From: Myxococcales bacterium
GTDB lineage: Bacteria; Myxococcota; B64-G9
Length of the DNA stretch: 64,000 bases
Reading direction: 5' to 3'
Assembly: GCA_012798435.1 (NCBI GenBank)
Contig: JAAZNF010000009.1
Coordinates: 1 to 64,000 of the forward strand
Positions 1 through 9,196 of this stretch are shown in pieces. The notes under the pieces were generated by a model. That model was not told where the DNA came from. It did not search any database and was given only the letters and a program-made list of their open reading frames with translations. Every line of letters starts with the position of its first letter. Position 1 is the first letter of the stretch. The translations under genes were made by a program, and so were the position numbers.

Positions 1-34
1 AGCAAAAAAAGGTAAAAGATCTCGCAGGAGCTGC

Positions 35-73
35 GCGAGCGGGCGGCTTCAGACAAGAAAAGCGCCCGCTCGC
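35..73. repeat. 11-bp inverted repeat (hairpin) at the left edge
   Basis: The arms GCGAGCGGGCG (35-45) and CGCCCGCTCGC (63-73) are perfect reverse complements around a 17-base loop. No T-tract follows on either strand. It may be a transcription terminator or mRNA end for a gene left of the window, or part of that gene; the window edge prevents a decision. Confidence 0.45.
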
Positions 74-125
74 TGGTCGGGCTTGGGGCGGCTTGGGAGA
101 ATTCAGCAGCAAAAACAAAACAAAA

Positions 126-137
126 GGGGCTGGCCCC
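126..137 (-). repeat. Degenerate member of the GGGGACAGGCCCC repeat family
   Basis: GGGGCTGGCCCC differs from the reverse-strand core GGGGCCTGTCCCC by one missing base and one substitution. It lies in the 193-base leader before the first gene. It is assigned to the family only by resemblance. Confidence 0.3.
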
Positions 138-193
138 GATGACTTCTTGACTGGGAAGATTCGACACGACAGAATCGAAGAAGGTAATCAGCC

Positions 194-829
194 ATGGTGC
201 AAAAAGAATTCTGTAGTTGTTTCGCCGCAGCGGGTATTCTTGTAGTTCTTTCAATTATACTACCAGTCCTACCAGTCGCTGCACAGACTGATTCTTCACC
301 TGCTCATTCGGCAGAACCCCCTGACGCCATTTCAGAAGCGGCCGAGGAAAGTCCAGCCCGTTGCAGAATTCACCTTCGATTTGGAAGCCTTCTGAACGAA
401 GATGTGCTGGTCGAAGAGAAACGGATACAAGGAAGCAACCTGAGCATCCGGGAAGAGGACGGGATCTTCTACGGCTTTGCGTACGGGCAATCCACACGAT
501 TTCGCATTGAGGATGGCCGGGTCTCAGGCTCTATTTCCGAACTCGGCCTCATGCTCAACGTCCGGATTGAAGGGCCATTTTCCGAGGTCAGCGGCCTCAT
601 CGAGGCTACGCGAGTCTCAGCCCGCGTTTCGGAAAACGCCATCTTGGTCAAGGGTCCCGGCGCGGGCCTGTCCCTGAAGCTACAGAGGGGGAACCATCTG
701 AGCGGTTCCTTTGTCGCGGGATCCCAGATAGGAACGGCCGACTTCACATCTTTTGGCTGCAATCTCGAGACCATCCGAAAGCGCCCCGAGCTAATCGTGA
801 TTTTGTTGCTTCTGTGGATGGCTCGTTGA
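194..829 (+). CDS. Secreted or membrane-attached hypothetical protein, 211 aa
   Basis: I do not recognise this family. The first 31 residues form a clear export signal: a short polar start, a hydrophobic stretch of about 18 residues, and a likely signal peptidase site after PVAA. The middle (about 55-190) is rich in alternating hydrophobic and polar residues and glycines (for example IRIEDGRVSG-like strands), which suggests a beta-rich fold. The last 14 residues (LIVILLLLWMAR) are hydrophobic with a terminal Arg, a possible membrane tail. The ATG follows AGAAGGT at a good distance. It converges on rpoH with 18 bases between the stop codons. It stands alone, so no function is inferred. Confidence 0.75.
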   Translation: MVQKEFCSCFAAAGILVVLSIILPVLPVAAQTDSSPAHSAEPPDAISEAAEESPARCRIHLRFGSLLNEDVLVEEKRIQGSNLSIREEDGIFYGFAYGQSTRFRIEDGRVSGSISELGLMLNVRIEGPFSEVSGLIEATRVSARVSENAILVKGPGAGLSLKLQRGNHLSGSFVAGSQIGTADFTSFGCNLETIRKRPELIVILLLLWMAR

Positions 830-847
830 GCCGCGCTGCCCAGCTCG

Positions 848-1777
848 TCAAATCAATCGCCCGCTGGCCTCGGGAATCCGCTCCAGCAAGAACGCTCGAA
901 ACCGCTCCCTCAATCTCTGGTCGAGCTGTTGCACTCGTTGGCGGGTGATGCCGGCGCTCTCTCCAATGGTTTGAAATGTCTGCGTATCCTCATCGGAGAA
1001 GCGCGCGTCCCAGATGAGCCGTTCGCGTTCGTCGAGCGTGGCGCGGAACTCGTTCATCACGGCTCGTACCCGGCGACGAAGGTCTTCGTCGGCCACCAGC
1101 GTCTCGGGGCTGTCCCCGGGGCCGGCCAGGATGTCCTCCAGGGTGTGCCCGGTGGAGGGGTTCTCGGCCTGGAGCGAGCTCTCGGGCCCGGCCAGGCGTT
1201 TTTGCATCTCGACCACGTCTTTTTCGGACACGTCGATGCGCTCGGCCAACAGACGGCTGTCAGGCGTGAAACCCTCCCGTAACAATCGGTTTTGTTCTTT
1301 TTTGAGCCGAAAGAAGAGCTTTCTCTGTGCCTGGGTGGTCCCGATCTTCACCAGGCTGAAGTTCTCCAGGATGAATTTGTAGATGTAGGCCCGGATCCAC
1401 CACTGTGCGTACGATGGCAAGCGGACGCCGCGATACGGATCGAAGTGTTTCACCGCCTGCATCAGGCCGATGTTGCCTTCCTGGATGAGGTCCAGCACGT
1501 TCTGGTAATAGCTGCGGTGCTCCATGGCGATCTTGACCACCAAGCGCAGGTTCGCCGTGACCAGCTGATAGGCGACCCCGGGGTCCTGCGTGCGCTGGAA
1601 CTCCACCGCCAGCCGGTGTTCCTCCTCGGGCGACAGCAGGCCGAACTGCCCCACCTCGGAAAGGTAGCGCTGAAGCGGATCCAGGTGGGTGAGCGCCGCC
1701 GAACGCTGCGGCACCGGCAGCGCCGTACGGTTCTGCTTCTTCACCGACTCGGCGCCATTTTTCGTCGCCTGCACCAT
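848..1777 (-). CDS. rpoH: RNA polymerase sigma-32 family factor (RpoH-like), 309 aa
   Basis: An alternative sigma factor that should direct RNA polymerase to heat-shock-type promoters. Region 1.2/2.1 starts near residue 33 (DPLQRYLSEV), region 2.3-2.4 covers about 100-140 (YAQWWIRAYIYKFILEN), and the RpoH box QRKLFFRLKK is at 151-160, the feature that separates RpoH from RpoD and RpoS. Region 4.2 has a helix-turn-helix at about 268-295 (TIGESAGITRQRVQQLDQRL). Length is normal for RpoH (about 285-310). The ATG lies 13 bases after the pgm stop, so the two are probably cotranscribed. Myxococcota often carry several RpoH-like sigmas, so this may be a paralogue rather than the main heat-shock sigma. 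Confidence 0.9.
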   Translation of the reverse strand: MVQATKNGAESVKKQNRTALPVPQRSAALTHLDPLQRYLSEVGQFGLLSPEEEHRLAVEFQRTQDPGVAYQLVTANLRLVVKIAMEHRSYYQNVLDLIQEGNIGLMQAVKHFDPYRGVRLPSYAQWWIRAYIYKFILENFSLVKIGTTQAQRKLFFRLKKEQNRLLREGFTPDSRLLAERIDVSEKDVVEMQKRLAGPESSLQAENPSTGHTLEDILAGPGDSPETLVADEDLRRRVRAVMNEFRATLDERERLIWDARFSDEDTQTFQTIGESAGITRQRVQQLDQRLRERFRAFLLERIPEASGRLI

Positions 1778-1790
1778 GAACGCTCTCTGT

Positions 1791-3440
1791 CTAGCGGGCC
1801 CCCGCTGCCTGAAACGCTTCGTTCACCATGGCCTGGGCCTCGGCCTGGATGCGCCGCAGGTGCTCCTCCCCCCAGAAGCTCTCGGCGTAGATCTTGTACA
1901 CATCCTCAGTGCCGGACGGCCTCGCCGCGAACCAGCCGTTGTCGGCCACCACCTTGAGACCGCCGATGCCGGCGTTGTTGCCCGGCGCCCGGGTGAGCTT
2001 GGCCCGGATCGGCTCCCCGGCGAGCTCCTTGGCGACAACCTGCTCCGGCGAGAGCTTGGCGAGTACGGCTTTTTGCAGCTTGTTCGCCGGGGCGTCGATG
2101 CGTTGGTAGATAGGATCGCCGAACCGGCCTGTGAGCTCGCGGTACACTTCCCCGGGGTCGTGGCCGAGCACCGCGGTGATCTCCGCGGCCAAAAGGTCCA
2201 GGATCACGCCGTCCTTGTCGGTGGTCCATACGCGGCCGTCGCGGCGCAGGAAAGAAGCGCCCGCGCTCTCTTCGCCGCCGAAGCCGAAACTGCCGTCGAG
2301 CAATCCGGGCACGAACCACTTGAACCCCACCGGCACCTCGCACAGGCGGCGCGAAAGGTGCGCCGCCACTCGGTCGATCATGGAGCTGGACACCAGGGTC
2401 TTGCCCACCGCCGCCCGCTCGTTCCACTGCGGCCGGTGCTGGAACAGGTACCAGATGGCCGCCGCCAGGTAGTGGTTGGGGTTGAGCAGGCCCGCGCTCC
2501 GGGTCACGATGCCGTGCCGGTCGTAGTCGGTGTCGTTGCCGAAGGCGATGTCGAAGCGGTCCTTCAGGGCGATGAGCGACGCCATGGCGTATGGCGAAGA
2601 GCAATCCATGCGGATGCGGCCGTCCCAGTCGAGCGTCATGAAGGAAAAGGCCGGGTCCAGGCGGGGGTTCACCACCTCCAAGTCGAGGCCGTAGCGCTCG
2701 GCGATGGGCTGCCAAAGCGAAAACCCCGAACCGCCCATGGGATCCACGCCGATCTTCAGATGCGCGCCGCGGATGGCCTGCATGTCGAGCACCTGCTCCA
2801 GGGCCGCGACGTACGGAGTTGTGAAATCATATCCGCGCACCGTGTCCTGCGCCCTGGCCAGCGCGTAGGGCATGCGCCGGACGGCCCGGTTGCCATCGAG
2901 GAGGATCTGGTTGGCGCGCTTCTCGATGGCCGCCGTCTCCTCGCTCCCCGCCGGCCCGCCATGAGGCGGGTTGTACTTGAAGCCGCCGTCCTCGGGAGGA
3001 TTGTGCGAGGGGGTGATGACGATGCCGTCGGCCGTCCAGTCGGGGTGGGCCCGGTTGTGCTCCAGGATGGCGAACGAGACCACCGGCGTGGGGGTATAGC
3101 CGTCGCGCGCGTCGATGCACACCTCGACGCCGTTGGCCCCGAGCACCTCGAGCGCCGTGATACGGGCAGGTTCGGAGAGCGCGTGCGTGTCCGCGCCGAG
3201 GAACAGCGGGCCGGTGATCTTCTTCTCTTTGCGGTAGTCGCAGATGGCCTGGGTGATGGCCAGGATGTGCGCCTCGTTGAAAGAACCAGCGATCGAGCTC
3301 CCACGGTGCCCGGACGTGCCGAAGGCCACTCGGTTGATGTCGGCCATCACTTCCTGAGTGTAGTAAGCAGAAACCAACCGGGGAATGTTCGCCAGCATTT
3401 CTTGAGGGGCAGGTTTTCCGGCCAGGGGATGGGGTGCCAT
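1791..3440 (-). CDS. pgm: Phosphoglucomutase (alpha-D-glucose phosphate-specific), 549 aa
   Basis: Interconverts glucose 1-phosphate and glucose 6-phosphate in the cytoplasm, feeding glycogen, trehalose and nucleotide-sugar pools. All phosphohexomutase landmarks are visible: TSGHRGS at 42-48, the phosphoserine loop [11 protein letters not shown] with Ser145, the metal loop GNDTDYDR with Asp303/305/307, the sugar loop [10 protein letters not shown], and the phosphate-binding [10 protein letters not shown] near the C-terminus. Length fits the Pgm subfamily (about 545-550) and exceeds ManB/GlmM (about 450). The start is supported by a strong GAGGAGGTGAG ribosome site seven bases upstream. It leads a two-gene unit with rpoH. 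Confidence 0.95.
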   Translation of the reverse strand: MAPHPLAGKPAPQEMLANIPRLVSAYYTQEVMADINRVAFGTSGHRGSSIAGSFNEAHILAITQAICDYRKEKKITGPLFLGADTHALSEPARITALEVLGANGVEVCIDARDGYTPTPVVSFAILEHNRAHPDWTADGIVITPSHNPPEDGGFKYNPPHGGPAGSEETAAIEKRANQILLDGNRAVRRMPYALARAQDTVRGYDFTTPYVAALEQVLDMQAIRGAHLKIGVDPMGGSGFSLWQPIAERYGLDLEVVNPRLDPAFSFMTLDWDGRIRMDCSSPYAMASLIALKDRFDIAFGNDTDYDRHGIVTRSAGLLNPNHYLAAAIWYLFQHRPQWNERAAVGKTLVSSSMIDRVAAHLSRRLCEVPVGFKWFVPGLLDGSFGFGGEESAGASFLRRDGRVWTTDKDGVILDLLAAEITAVLGHDPGEVYRELTGRFGDPIYQRIDAPANKLQKAVLAKLSPEQVVAKELAGEPIRAKLTRAPGNNAGIGGLKVVADNGWFAARPSGTEDVYKIYAESFWGEEHLRRIQAEAQAMVNEAFQAAGAR

Positions 3441-3534
3441 GACTCACCTCCTCACGGGCGGTAAAGAAAACCACGTTCGGGCGGGCGTCGTCAATGGCGG
3501 GTTGGCCGGAGGCTACGGCATCGAGGACGCGAAC

Positions 3535-3564
3535 TTGACCGCGTCGCCCGGCCGGGCACAGAAT
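3535..3564 (+). promoter_or_regulatory. Candidate sigma-70 promoter for the surface-protein operon
   Basis: TTGACC (3535-3540), an 18-base spacer and CAGAAT (3559-3564) sit in the divergent gap between pgm and the Cys-rich gene at 3618. The match is 5/6 and 4/6 to the housekeeping consensus; no other strong candidate was seen in this gap. Confidence 0.35.
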
Positions 3565-3617
3565 GAACCGGCCGGTGGCAGTCGCCGGCGGCCCTGTTCA
3601 CTCGCATGGAGCAACCC

Positions 3618-6600
3618 ATGAGCCGGATTGGCGTTGCGCGCGTTGTGGTGCTGACGGTTCTCTCGGCGCTGCTCGGGGCCAGCGCGATGGCGCAGACGGT
3701 GGTGCATTCACAAGGGTTCAACACCTCGCTCTCTCCCTGGACCGAGGTGCTGCCTTCCCAGACTACCGCCGATTGGGACGTGACCAGCAGCGGCTCATAC
3801 CCCTCGTGCTCCCCGCGCGAGGGCGCCAAGATGGCCTGGTTCAACTCCTACACGGCCACCTCCAGCGACTACGCCTGGATGTACTCGCCCTCGCTCGATC
3901 TTACGGCCGCTGAGGTGGTGACCTTGCGCTTCTGGATGTACCAGGACAACAACTATTCTTCCTACAACGATCGCATCGTCGTCCTCCAGAGCACCGACGG
4001 CGACATCTTCTACCCCGTGGTCCAGTACTCTCGATACAACGCCACCACCGGGTGGGTCGAGCGCGTCGTTCACCTGGGCTACTACGCCGGTCGCAGCCAG
4101 TTCTGGATCGGGCTCGAAGGCATCAGCGCCAACGGGAACAACATCTTCGTCGACGATCTTTCGGTGACCAAGCAGATCCTGCCCGCCCGCGCGGACGGCA
4201 AGGACTGCCAGAGCGGGGCCGACTGCGACTCGGGGATCTGCGGTGTCGATCCGGGCGGCGCACGCCGCTGCCGGCCGGCCGCGTCCGCCTGCATCGACGG
4301 CAATCGCCAGGGGGTCGCCTCGGGCACCACCGTGTGCTACGGGCCCGATCGCGCCACCTGCACCGCCGCCGACACCTGGAGCGTGACGAACTGCGCCAAC
4401 GACTGCGGGCCCTACGCGGATGTCCACGCTTGCGGGCTGGCCCAGTGCATCGAGTGCGAAGAGAGCTGTGATCCATTTTTCGACAGCGGCTGCGACGCCA
4501 ACGCCTACTGCGCCTTCAACCCGTTCCCGTTCCCGCAGTGCTTCTACAAAAAGGCCGACGGCCAGTCGTGCACCGAGAACAAACAGTGCACCAGCAACAA
4601 CTGCGTGTCCGCTCCGTCCGGGAGCAAGTTCTGCGAGCCGGCCGGCACCCGTTGCGCGGGCACCGACGGGAGCGCGGTGGCGGTCGGCCAGAGCACCTGC
4701 TACAACAACGACCGCTACACCTGTCAGAGCACCGGCTGGCAGGCGACGGACTGCGCCCAGAACTGTGGCTTCTACGTGGACGTGGACAGCTGCGTCGGCG
4801 GCGCCTGTACCGCCTGCGCCACCAGCTGCACCTCGAACGACGACTGCAAGACCGGTATCCTGTGTCAGAACAACCGCTGCGTGGGCGACCTCCCCAACGG
4901 CTCGACCTGCCAGCTCGACACCCAGTGCCTGTCCCGCCATTGCATCGACGGACGGTGCTGTCAGGACATTTGCTCCGCGAGGTGCTTTCGCTGCGACATC
5001 ACCAGTGACGGGGTGTGCCGGGCCATCCCCGCGGGCCAGGATCCGGACAACGAATGCACCGGCGAGGGGTTATGCAAGGGGACTTGCAACGGGCAGGGCG
5101 CCTGTGCCTTCCCTGCGGTGGGGACGGTGTGCCAGACCTGCGTGCGCTGCGACGGTCTGGGCTTCTGCCGCCAGTACGTGCCCGCCCAGACCGATCCACA
5201 GGACGAGTGCCCCCAGTGTCAGGCCTGCAACGGGAGCGGTCCGGGGTGCGCGCCGATCTCGGCCGGGCAAGACCCGCTCGACGAGTGCCCGGCGTTGCCG
5301 GAGGCGAGCTGCTCGTTCTCCGGCGCCTGCGACGGCTCGGGCCAGTGCGAGAAGTGGCCGACCCACACCGAGTGCGGGCCCGGAAGCTGCGTGAACGGCA
5401 ACGCCGTACTGCCGGCCACCTGCGATGGGGCCGGGACATGTCTGGCCGGTTCGCCGATGAACTGCGGGCTCTACCGCTGCCAGGATTCCACCCGCTGCGC
5501 CTCGAGCTGCTCCTCGCACGCCCATTGCGTTTCCGAGGCCTTCTGCTCGGCGGCGGGTCAATGCCAGCCCGACCAGTCCGAGGGCGCGAGCTGCGAGGAC
5601 GTGTACCCGGGCCAGGTGGGCGACGCCGCCTGCCTGGGCGGGTTCTGCCTGCGAGACAACTTCGACGGCCAGGGCGCCTTCTGCTCCTCGAACCCCGCCG
5701 GCTGCGTACACGACGGTGCGTACTTCCCGCCCGGGTACGTCCTGTGCTCGCCACAGAACGCGGCTGCAGTCTGCCTGGGTGGCGCGCGGGGCTGGGGACC
5801 GCTACAGGACTGCGGCAGCGGGACGTGCGACGCCGGCGGCGGGCCGAGCTCGGGGATCCGCGCGGGTGGCGCCTGCCTCAACGGGCCGGGCGGCGGCTGC
5901 ACCTCCGACTGTATTTCGTGCGAACCGTACCAGGCCGAGAGCGGCACCGCCTGCCGGACCACCTGTCGCGACGCCAACGACTGTTGGTCGGGGTACGCCT
6001 GCGAGAGCGGCACCTGCCGCGTCCCGGAGGGGATCGGTGATGTGTGTTCTTCTCAAAGCGGTTGTGTCCACGGCTTGTGTGTGGACGGGCGCTGTTGCGT
6101 GAGCGCCTGCACCGGTCTGTGCCGCTCGTGCGCCGTGGATGGCCGTTTCGGCTTCTGCGCCTTCTTCCCCGCCGGGACCGATCCCGACAACGAGTGCGAG
6201 GCGCGCCCGGCCAGCACCTGCGGCACGACCGGGGCCTGCGACGGGACCGGGGCGTGCGCCCTGTGGCCGGCCGGCGAGGCGTGCAGCCCGGCCCGCTGCG
6301 AGGGGAACCTGGCGCTGGGCGCCGGGAGCTGCAACGGAGCGGGAGATTGCGTTCCCGGTAGCCAGCAGGATTGCTTCCCCGGGGTCTGCGTTCAGGCCGC
6401 CTGCCGCGACACTTGTGTCGCCCACGCGGAGTGCGCCACCGGGGCCTACTGCGGCGTCGATGGCCGCTGCCATGCGCGCCTTCCAGATGGCGAGCGCTGT
6501 ACGGGCATGGCCTATCCGGGGCAACCCGCGGGTGGCGTGTGTCAGAGCGGCTTTTGCACCGCCGATACCTTCGAGGGGAGCGGCGAGTTCTGTGCCTCCA

Positions 6601-7724
6601 CCTCCGATGCCTGTGTGGCCGCCGGCGCCAGCTATCCGCCGGGGTACCGATTGTGTCGCGGCGACAGCGGTTATCGGATCTGCGCCGGCCGCGACGGGTT
6701 CGGCGAGCTCGTCTCTTGCCAGGGCGCCGGGCTGTGCGACGCCGGCTCGGGACCGGCCACCGGTATCACGCCTGCCGAAACTTGCCTCTCCGGCATCCAG
6801 GGTGGCTGTCGCTCCACCTGCCTCAGCTGCCACCCTTTCATGGCCGCGGGCCCAGGTGTATGCCGGGACACCTGCCAGGAAGATGCTCATTGCTGGCCTG
6901 GATATTTTTGTCAGGGTGGTGCGTGCCAGCGCGCGAACGGGCTGGGAGAAGCCTGCGCCACGGATGGAGACTGCGCGGGGTTTTCTTGCGTCGATCAGGT
7001 GTGCTGCAACCTCCCATGCCAGGGGCCCTGTCGCACCTGCGCCGACCCTTTGCGCCGTGGGGCGTGTTCCGTGGTCGCCGGCGGCACCGATCCGGGGAAC
7101 GACTGCGACGTCGGTGCCGCTGCTTGCGGCCCGACCGGGCTGTGCGACGACCGGGGAAGTTGCGCCATGGCGTCCGCCGGCACATCCTGCGCACCGGCCA
7201 CCTGCCGGGATGGCGTCCGCATCGGCGAGTCGTACTGCGACGACGCCGGCGAGTGTCAGGAGGGTCCGCACGAGGCCTGTCCCTCGGGCCGCTGCGACGG
7301 CGATCGCTGCGCCGAGGCTGGCGACGGCGGAGACGGTTACGACGGGGGCGTGTTCGACGACCCGGTAGCGGAGGCCGGCCCGGTCCAGTACGTCAAGGTG
7401 GGGACGCAGGTCACCCTGGACGGATCGCAGAGTTTCGACCCGCTCGGGGACACCCTCTCCTTCGCCTGGTCGCAAACCTCCGGCCCGGAGACGGTGGAGC
7501 TGGCTGGCGCCACCACCGCCCGGCCGAGCTTCACGGCCAGGAAGGAAGGCGTCTACGGCTTCCGGCTCGTGGTGCGGACCGTTCGCGCCACCAGCCAGCC
7601 TGACGTCACCGAGGTGCGCGCCGGCGGTGCCGCGGAGAGCTGCGGCTGTGGTTCGGCGAGCGCTGGGGGCGCCGCTGGCCCGTTGCTGCTGTTGCTGATC
7701 GGTTTACGGCGGAGGCAGCCATGA
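3618..7724 (+). CDS. Large Cys-rich surface protein with MYXO-CTERM-like anchor, 1368 aa
   Basis: A secreted adhesin-like protein. A signal peptide ends near residue 25 (ASAMA). Residues about 27-185 look like a jelly-roll domain of the MAM or choice-of-anchor type, with many aromatic residues and a closing NNIFVDDLSV strand. About 195-1240 is a tandem Cys-rich region; the phrase AG(T/Q)DPxNEC recurs several times and a block of about 300 residues is duplicated. A PKD-like domain (about 1265-1345, TLDGSQSFDP) precedes a tail with CGCG, a hydrophobic run LLLLLIGL and RRR, resembling the MYXO-CTERM sorting signal, which leads to cleavage and surface anchoring. The ATG at 3618 has GGAG six bases upstream; the ATG at 3606 lacks a site. 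The ligand is unknown. The stop overlaps the next gene by four bases. Confidence 0.85.
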   Translation: MSRIGVARVVVLTVLSALLGASAMAQTVVHSQGFNTSLSPWTEVLPSQTTADWDVTSSGSYPSCSPREGAKMAWFNSYTATSSDYAWMYSPSLDLTAAEVVTLRFWMYQDNNYSSYNDRIVVLQSTDGDIFYPVVQYSRYNATTGWVERVVHLGYYAGRSQFWIGLEGISANGNNIFVDDLSVTKQILPARADGKDCQSGADCDSGICGVDPGGARRCRPAASACIDGNRQGVASGTTVCYGPDRATCTAADTWSVTNCANDCGPYADVHACGLAQCIECEESCDPFFDSGCDANAYCAFNPFPFPQCFYKKADGQSCTENKQCTSNNCVSAPSGSKFCEPAGTRCAGTDGSAVAVGQSTCYNNDRYTCQSTGWQATDCAQNCGFYVDVDSCVGGACTACATSCTSNDDCKTGILCQNNRCVGDLPNGSTCQLDTQCLSRHCIDGRCCQDICSARCFRCDITSDGVCRAIPAGQDPDNECTGEGLCKGTCNGQGACAFPAVGTVCQTCVRCDGLGFCRQYVPAQTDPQDECPQCQACNGSGPGCAPISAGQDPLDECPALPEASCSFSGACDGSGQCEKWPTHTECGPGSCVNGNAVLPATCDGAGTCLAGSPMNCGLYRCQDSTRCASSCSSHAHCVSEAFCSAAGQCQPDQSEGASCEDVYPGQVGDAACLGGFCLRDNFDGQGAFCSSNPAGCVHDGAYFPPGYVLCSPQNAAAVCLGGARGWGPLQDCGSGTCDAGGGPSSGIRAGGACLNGPGGGCTSDCISCEPYQAESGTACRTTCRDANDCWSGYACESGTCRVPEGIGDVCSSQSGCVHGLCVDGRCCVSACTGLCRSCAVDGRFGFCAFFPAGTDPDNECEARPASTCGTTGACDGTGACALWPAGEACSPARCEGNLALGAGSCNGAGDCVPGSQQDCFPGVCVQAACRDTCVAHAECATGAYCGVDGRCHARLPDGERCTGMAYPGQPAGGVCQSGFCTADTFEGSGEFCASTSDACVAAGASYPPGYRLCRGDSGYRICAGRDGFGELVSCQGAGLCDAGSGPATGITPAETCLSGIQGGCRSTCLSCHPFMAAGPGVCRDTCQEDAHCWPGYFCQGGACQRANGLGEACATDGDCAGFSCVDQVCCNLPCQGPCRTCADPLRRGACSVVAGGTDPGNDCDVGAAACGPTGLCDDRGSCAMASAGTSCAPATCRDGVRIGESYCDDAGECQEGPHEACPSGRCDGDRCAEAGDGGDGYDGGVFDDPVAEAGPVQYVKVGTQVTLDGSQSFDPLGDTLSFAWSQTSGPETVELAGATTARPSFTARKEGVYGFRLVVRTVRATSQPDVTEVRAGGAAESCGCGSASAGGAAGPLLLLLIGLRRRQP

Positions 7725-9193
7725 CGCCCCGTCACCTCACGGCGCTGCTCATGCTGTGCCTCGGTGGGGCGGACTGCGCGGACATCGAGGACGGGCGGTT
7801 CACCTTGTTGCTCACCCCGCCACACCTCGGGCGCAATCAGAGCGATGATCCGTTCGCATTGGTGGCGCGGCTCTCGGTGGGGTTGCTCGACTCGTGGGGG
7901 AACTACACGTCTCTCGGAGAGGGCGCGCCCGGTGCCCGGCTGGACCTCGGCCTCGTCGGCGCCGGCAAGGAGGGGTACTGGGCCGTCATCGGAAAGAACG
8001 ATCGCGGCCGGCCGGTTTCGGCCGGGATGGGAGCCCCGTCCCGCATCGACAGCGGAGAGCGGCGCGTCCTGGCGGTGCCATTTTTCCCCTTGGCGCTGGC
8101 CCCCATGAGCCGGCTGCTCCCAGGAGAGGAGGAGCAGGCCAATCCCTTCCAGGGCCGCCGCCCGTCTCTGCGTCTGACCGAGGTCAACCTGGAGAGCGGC
8201 AATCTCAAGAACGCTGGCGATCTCCAGTGCTTCGTCACCGCGCTGTGGTCCGATTCGGACCTGTGGTTCGAGATCTCGGTCGCCGATGACCAGGCGACCT
8301 TGGCGGGAGCGGGGCTCCCGCTCATGCAGGGCGACGCGGTGCGGCTGTACCTGGACGGGATGCGGGACGGGCCCGGCGGTGCCGGCGACATGATCCTCAC
8401 CGTGTCGGCCGATGGGCGGATGGATCCGGAGGGCCTGGCGTCGCTCCTGTCCGCGGAGACGCTGAACGGAGGTTACCGGCTGCGCCTGCGGTTGCCGTTC
8501 GCCGCTCCGGCGAAGAACGTGCCGGTGGGCTTCGATCTCCGCGTCATCGACTTCGACGGGGTGGAAGCGCCCGCTCGTCTCACCTGGGCTTTCGATCCCA
8601 GACAGCCCGAGGACGATCCTCAACCGGGCGAATACGGAAGCCTGGTCCCGGAGGTGCCGCTGTTGCCGGCGCTCGCTGAAGCACAAGACGTGGCGCGCTT
8701 TGACGGCTCCGAAGGCCCGGTGGCGGCTTCCGTCGCGTACCTCTCAGACCGTTTGTTGTTCTCCATCGAGGTCCCGGACGGCGAGGTCCTCACCGCGCCG
8801 CAGGATCCGGACCTGGCCGGAAGCGATCGGGTGGAGATCCTGATCGACCTCGCCAACGGCCGGCCCCCCATTCCGGAGAGCACGCGCTTCTACTCTCTGG
8901 CCGTTGGCGCCGGCGGTTCGACCCGCGCGCGTGCCGGTTCGGATCCGACGCAGCTTTCTCCAGACGGGGTCCGCTATACCGGTCGGGCCAGCGGGACCGT
9001 CGTCAGCGGCGGCTATCGCGTCCAGGCGGAGATCCCGTTTGAAGATCTGCAAATCGCGCCGCAAGCGGGCTGGTTCTTGGGCCTCGACGTTCGGATCGCG
9101 GACGAGGACGCGGGTTCGAGCGGCGAGCGGCGTTGGTCGCAGAGCCCGGATCCTGGCAAGTGGCCCGAACTGCGGCTGTGGCACCGGGAGTGA
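7721..9193 (+). CDS. Exported protein with two CBM9-like beta-sandwich domains, 490 aa
   Basis: The start overlaps the upstream stop (ATGA), so it is translationally coupled to the Cys-rich gene. An N-terminal signal (about 1-20, ALLMLCLGG) suggests export. Two regions, about 150-300 and 325-488, have the pattern of family 9 carbohydrate-binding-like modules: strands such as LWFEISVAD and LLFSIEVPD, followed by DAVRLYLDG and DRVEILIDL, then GYRLRLRLPF and GYRVQAEIPF, and a closing WPELRLWH. These folds bind sugars or simply serve as surface scaffolds. No catalytic residues are evident. A carbohydrate-binding or adhesion role is inferred. Confidence 0.75.
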   Translation: MTPRHLTALLMLCLGGADCADIEDGRFTLLLTPPHLGRNQSDDPFALVARLSVGLLDSWGNYTSLGEGAPGARLDLGLVGAGKEGYWAVIGKNDRGRPVSAGMGAPSRIDSGERRVLAVPFFPLALAPMSRLLPGEEEQANPFQGRRPSLRLTEVNLESGNLKNAGDLQCFVTALWSDSDLWFEISVADDQATLAGAGLPLMQGDAVRLYLDGMRDGPGGAGDMILTVSADGRMDPEGLASLLSAETLNGGYRLRLRLPFAAPAKNVPVGFDLRVIDFDGVEAPARLTWAFDPRQPEDDPQPGEYGSLVPEVPLLPALAEAQDVARFDGSEGPVAASVAYLSDRLLFSIEVPDGEVLTAPQDPDLAGSDRVEILIDLANGRPPIPESTRFYSLAVGAGGSTRARAGSDPTQLSPDGVRYTGRASGTVVSGGYRVQAEIPFEDLQIAPQAGWFLGLDVRIADEDAGSSGERRWSQSPDPGKWPELRLWHRE

Positions 9194-9196
9194 CCC

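Noticed and set aside
1689-3464. 591-codon plus-strand frame opposite pgm
   Set aside because: It is antisense to a clear pgm gene, and its His/Gly/Arg-rich translation is typical of high-GC shadows.
5802-7475. 557-codon minus-strand frame opposite the Cys-rich gene
   Set aside because: Low-complexity Ala/Gly/Arg translation without motifs; the plus-strand Cys-rich protein explains the region.
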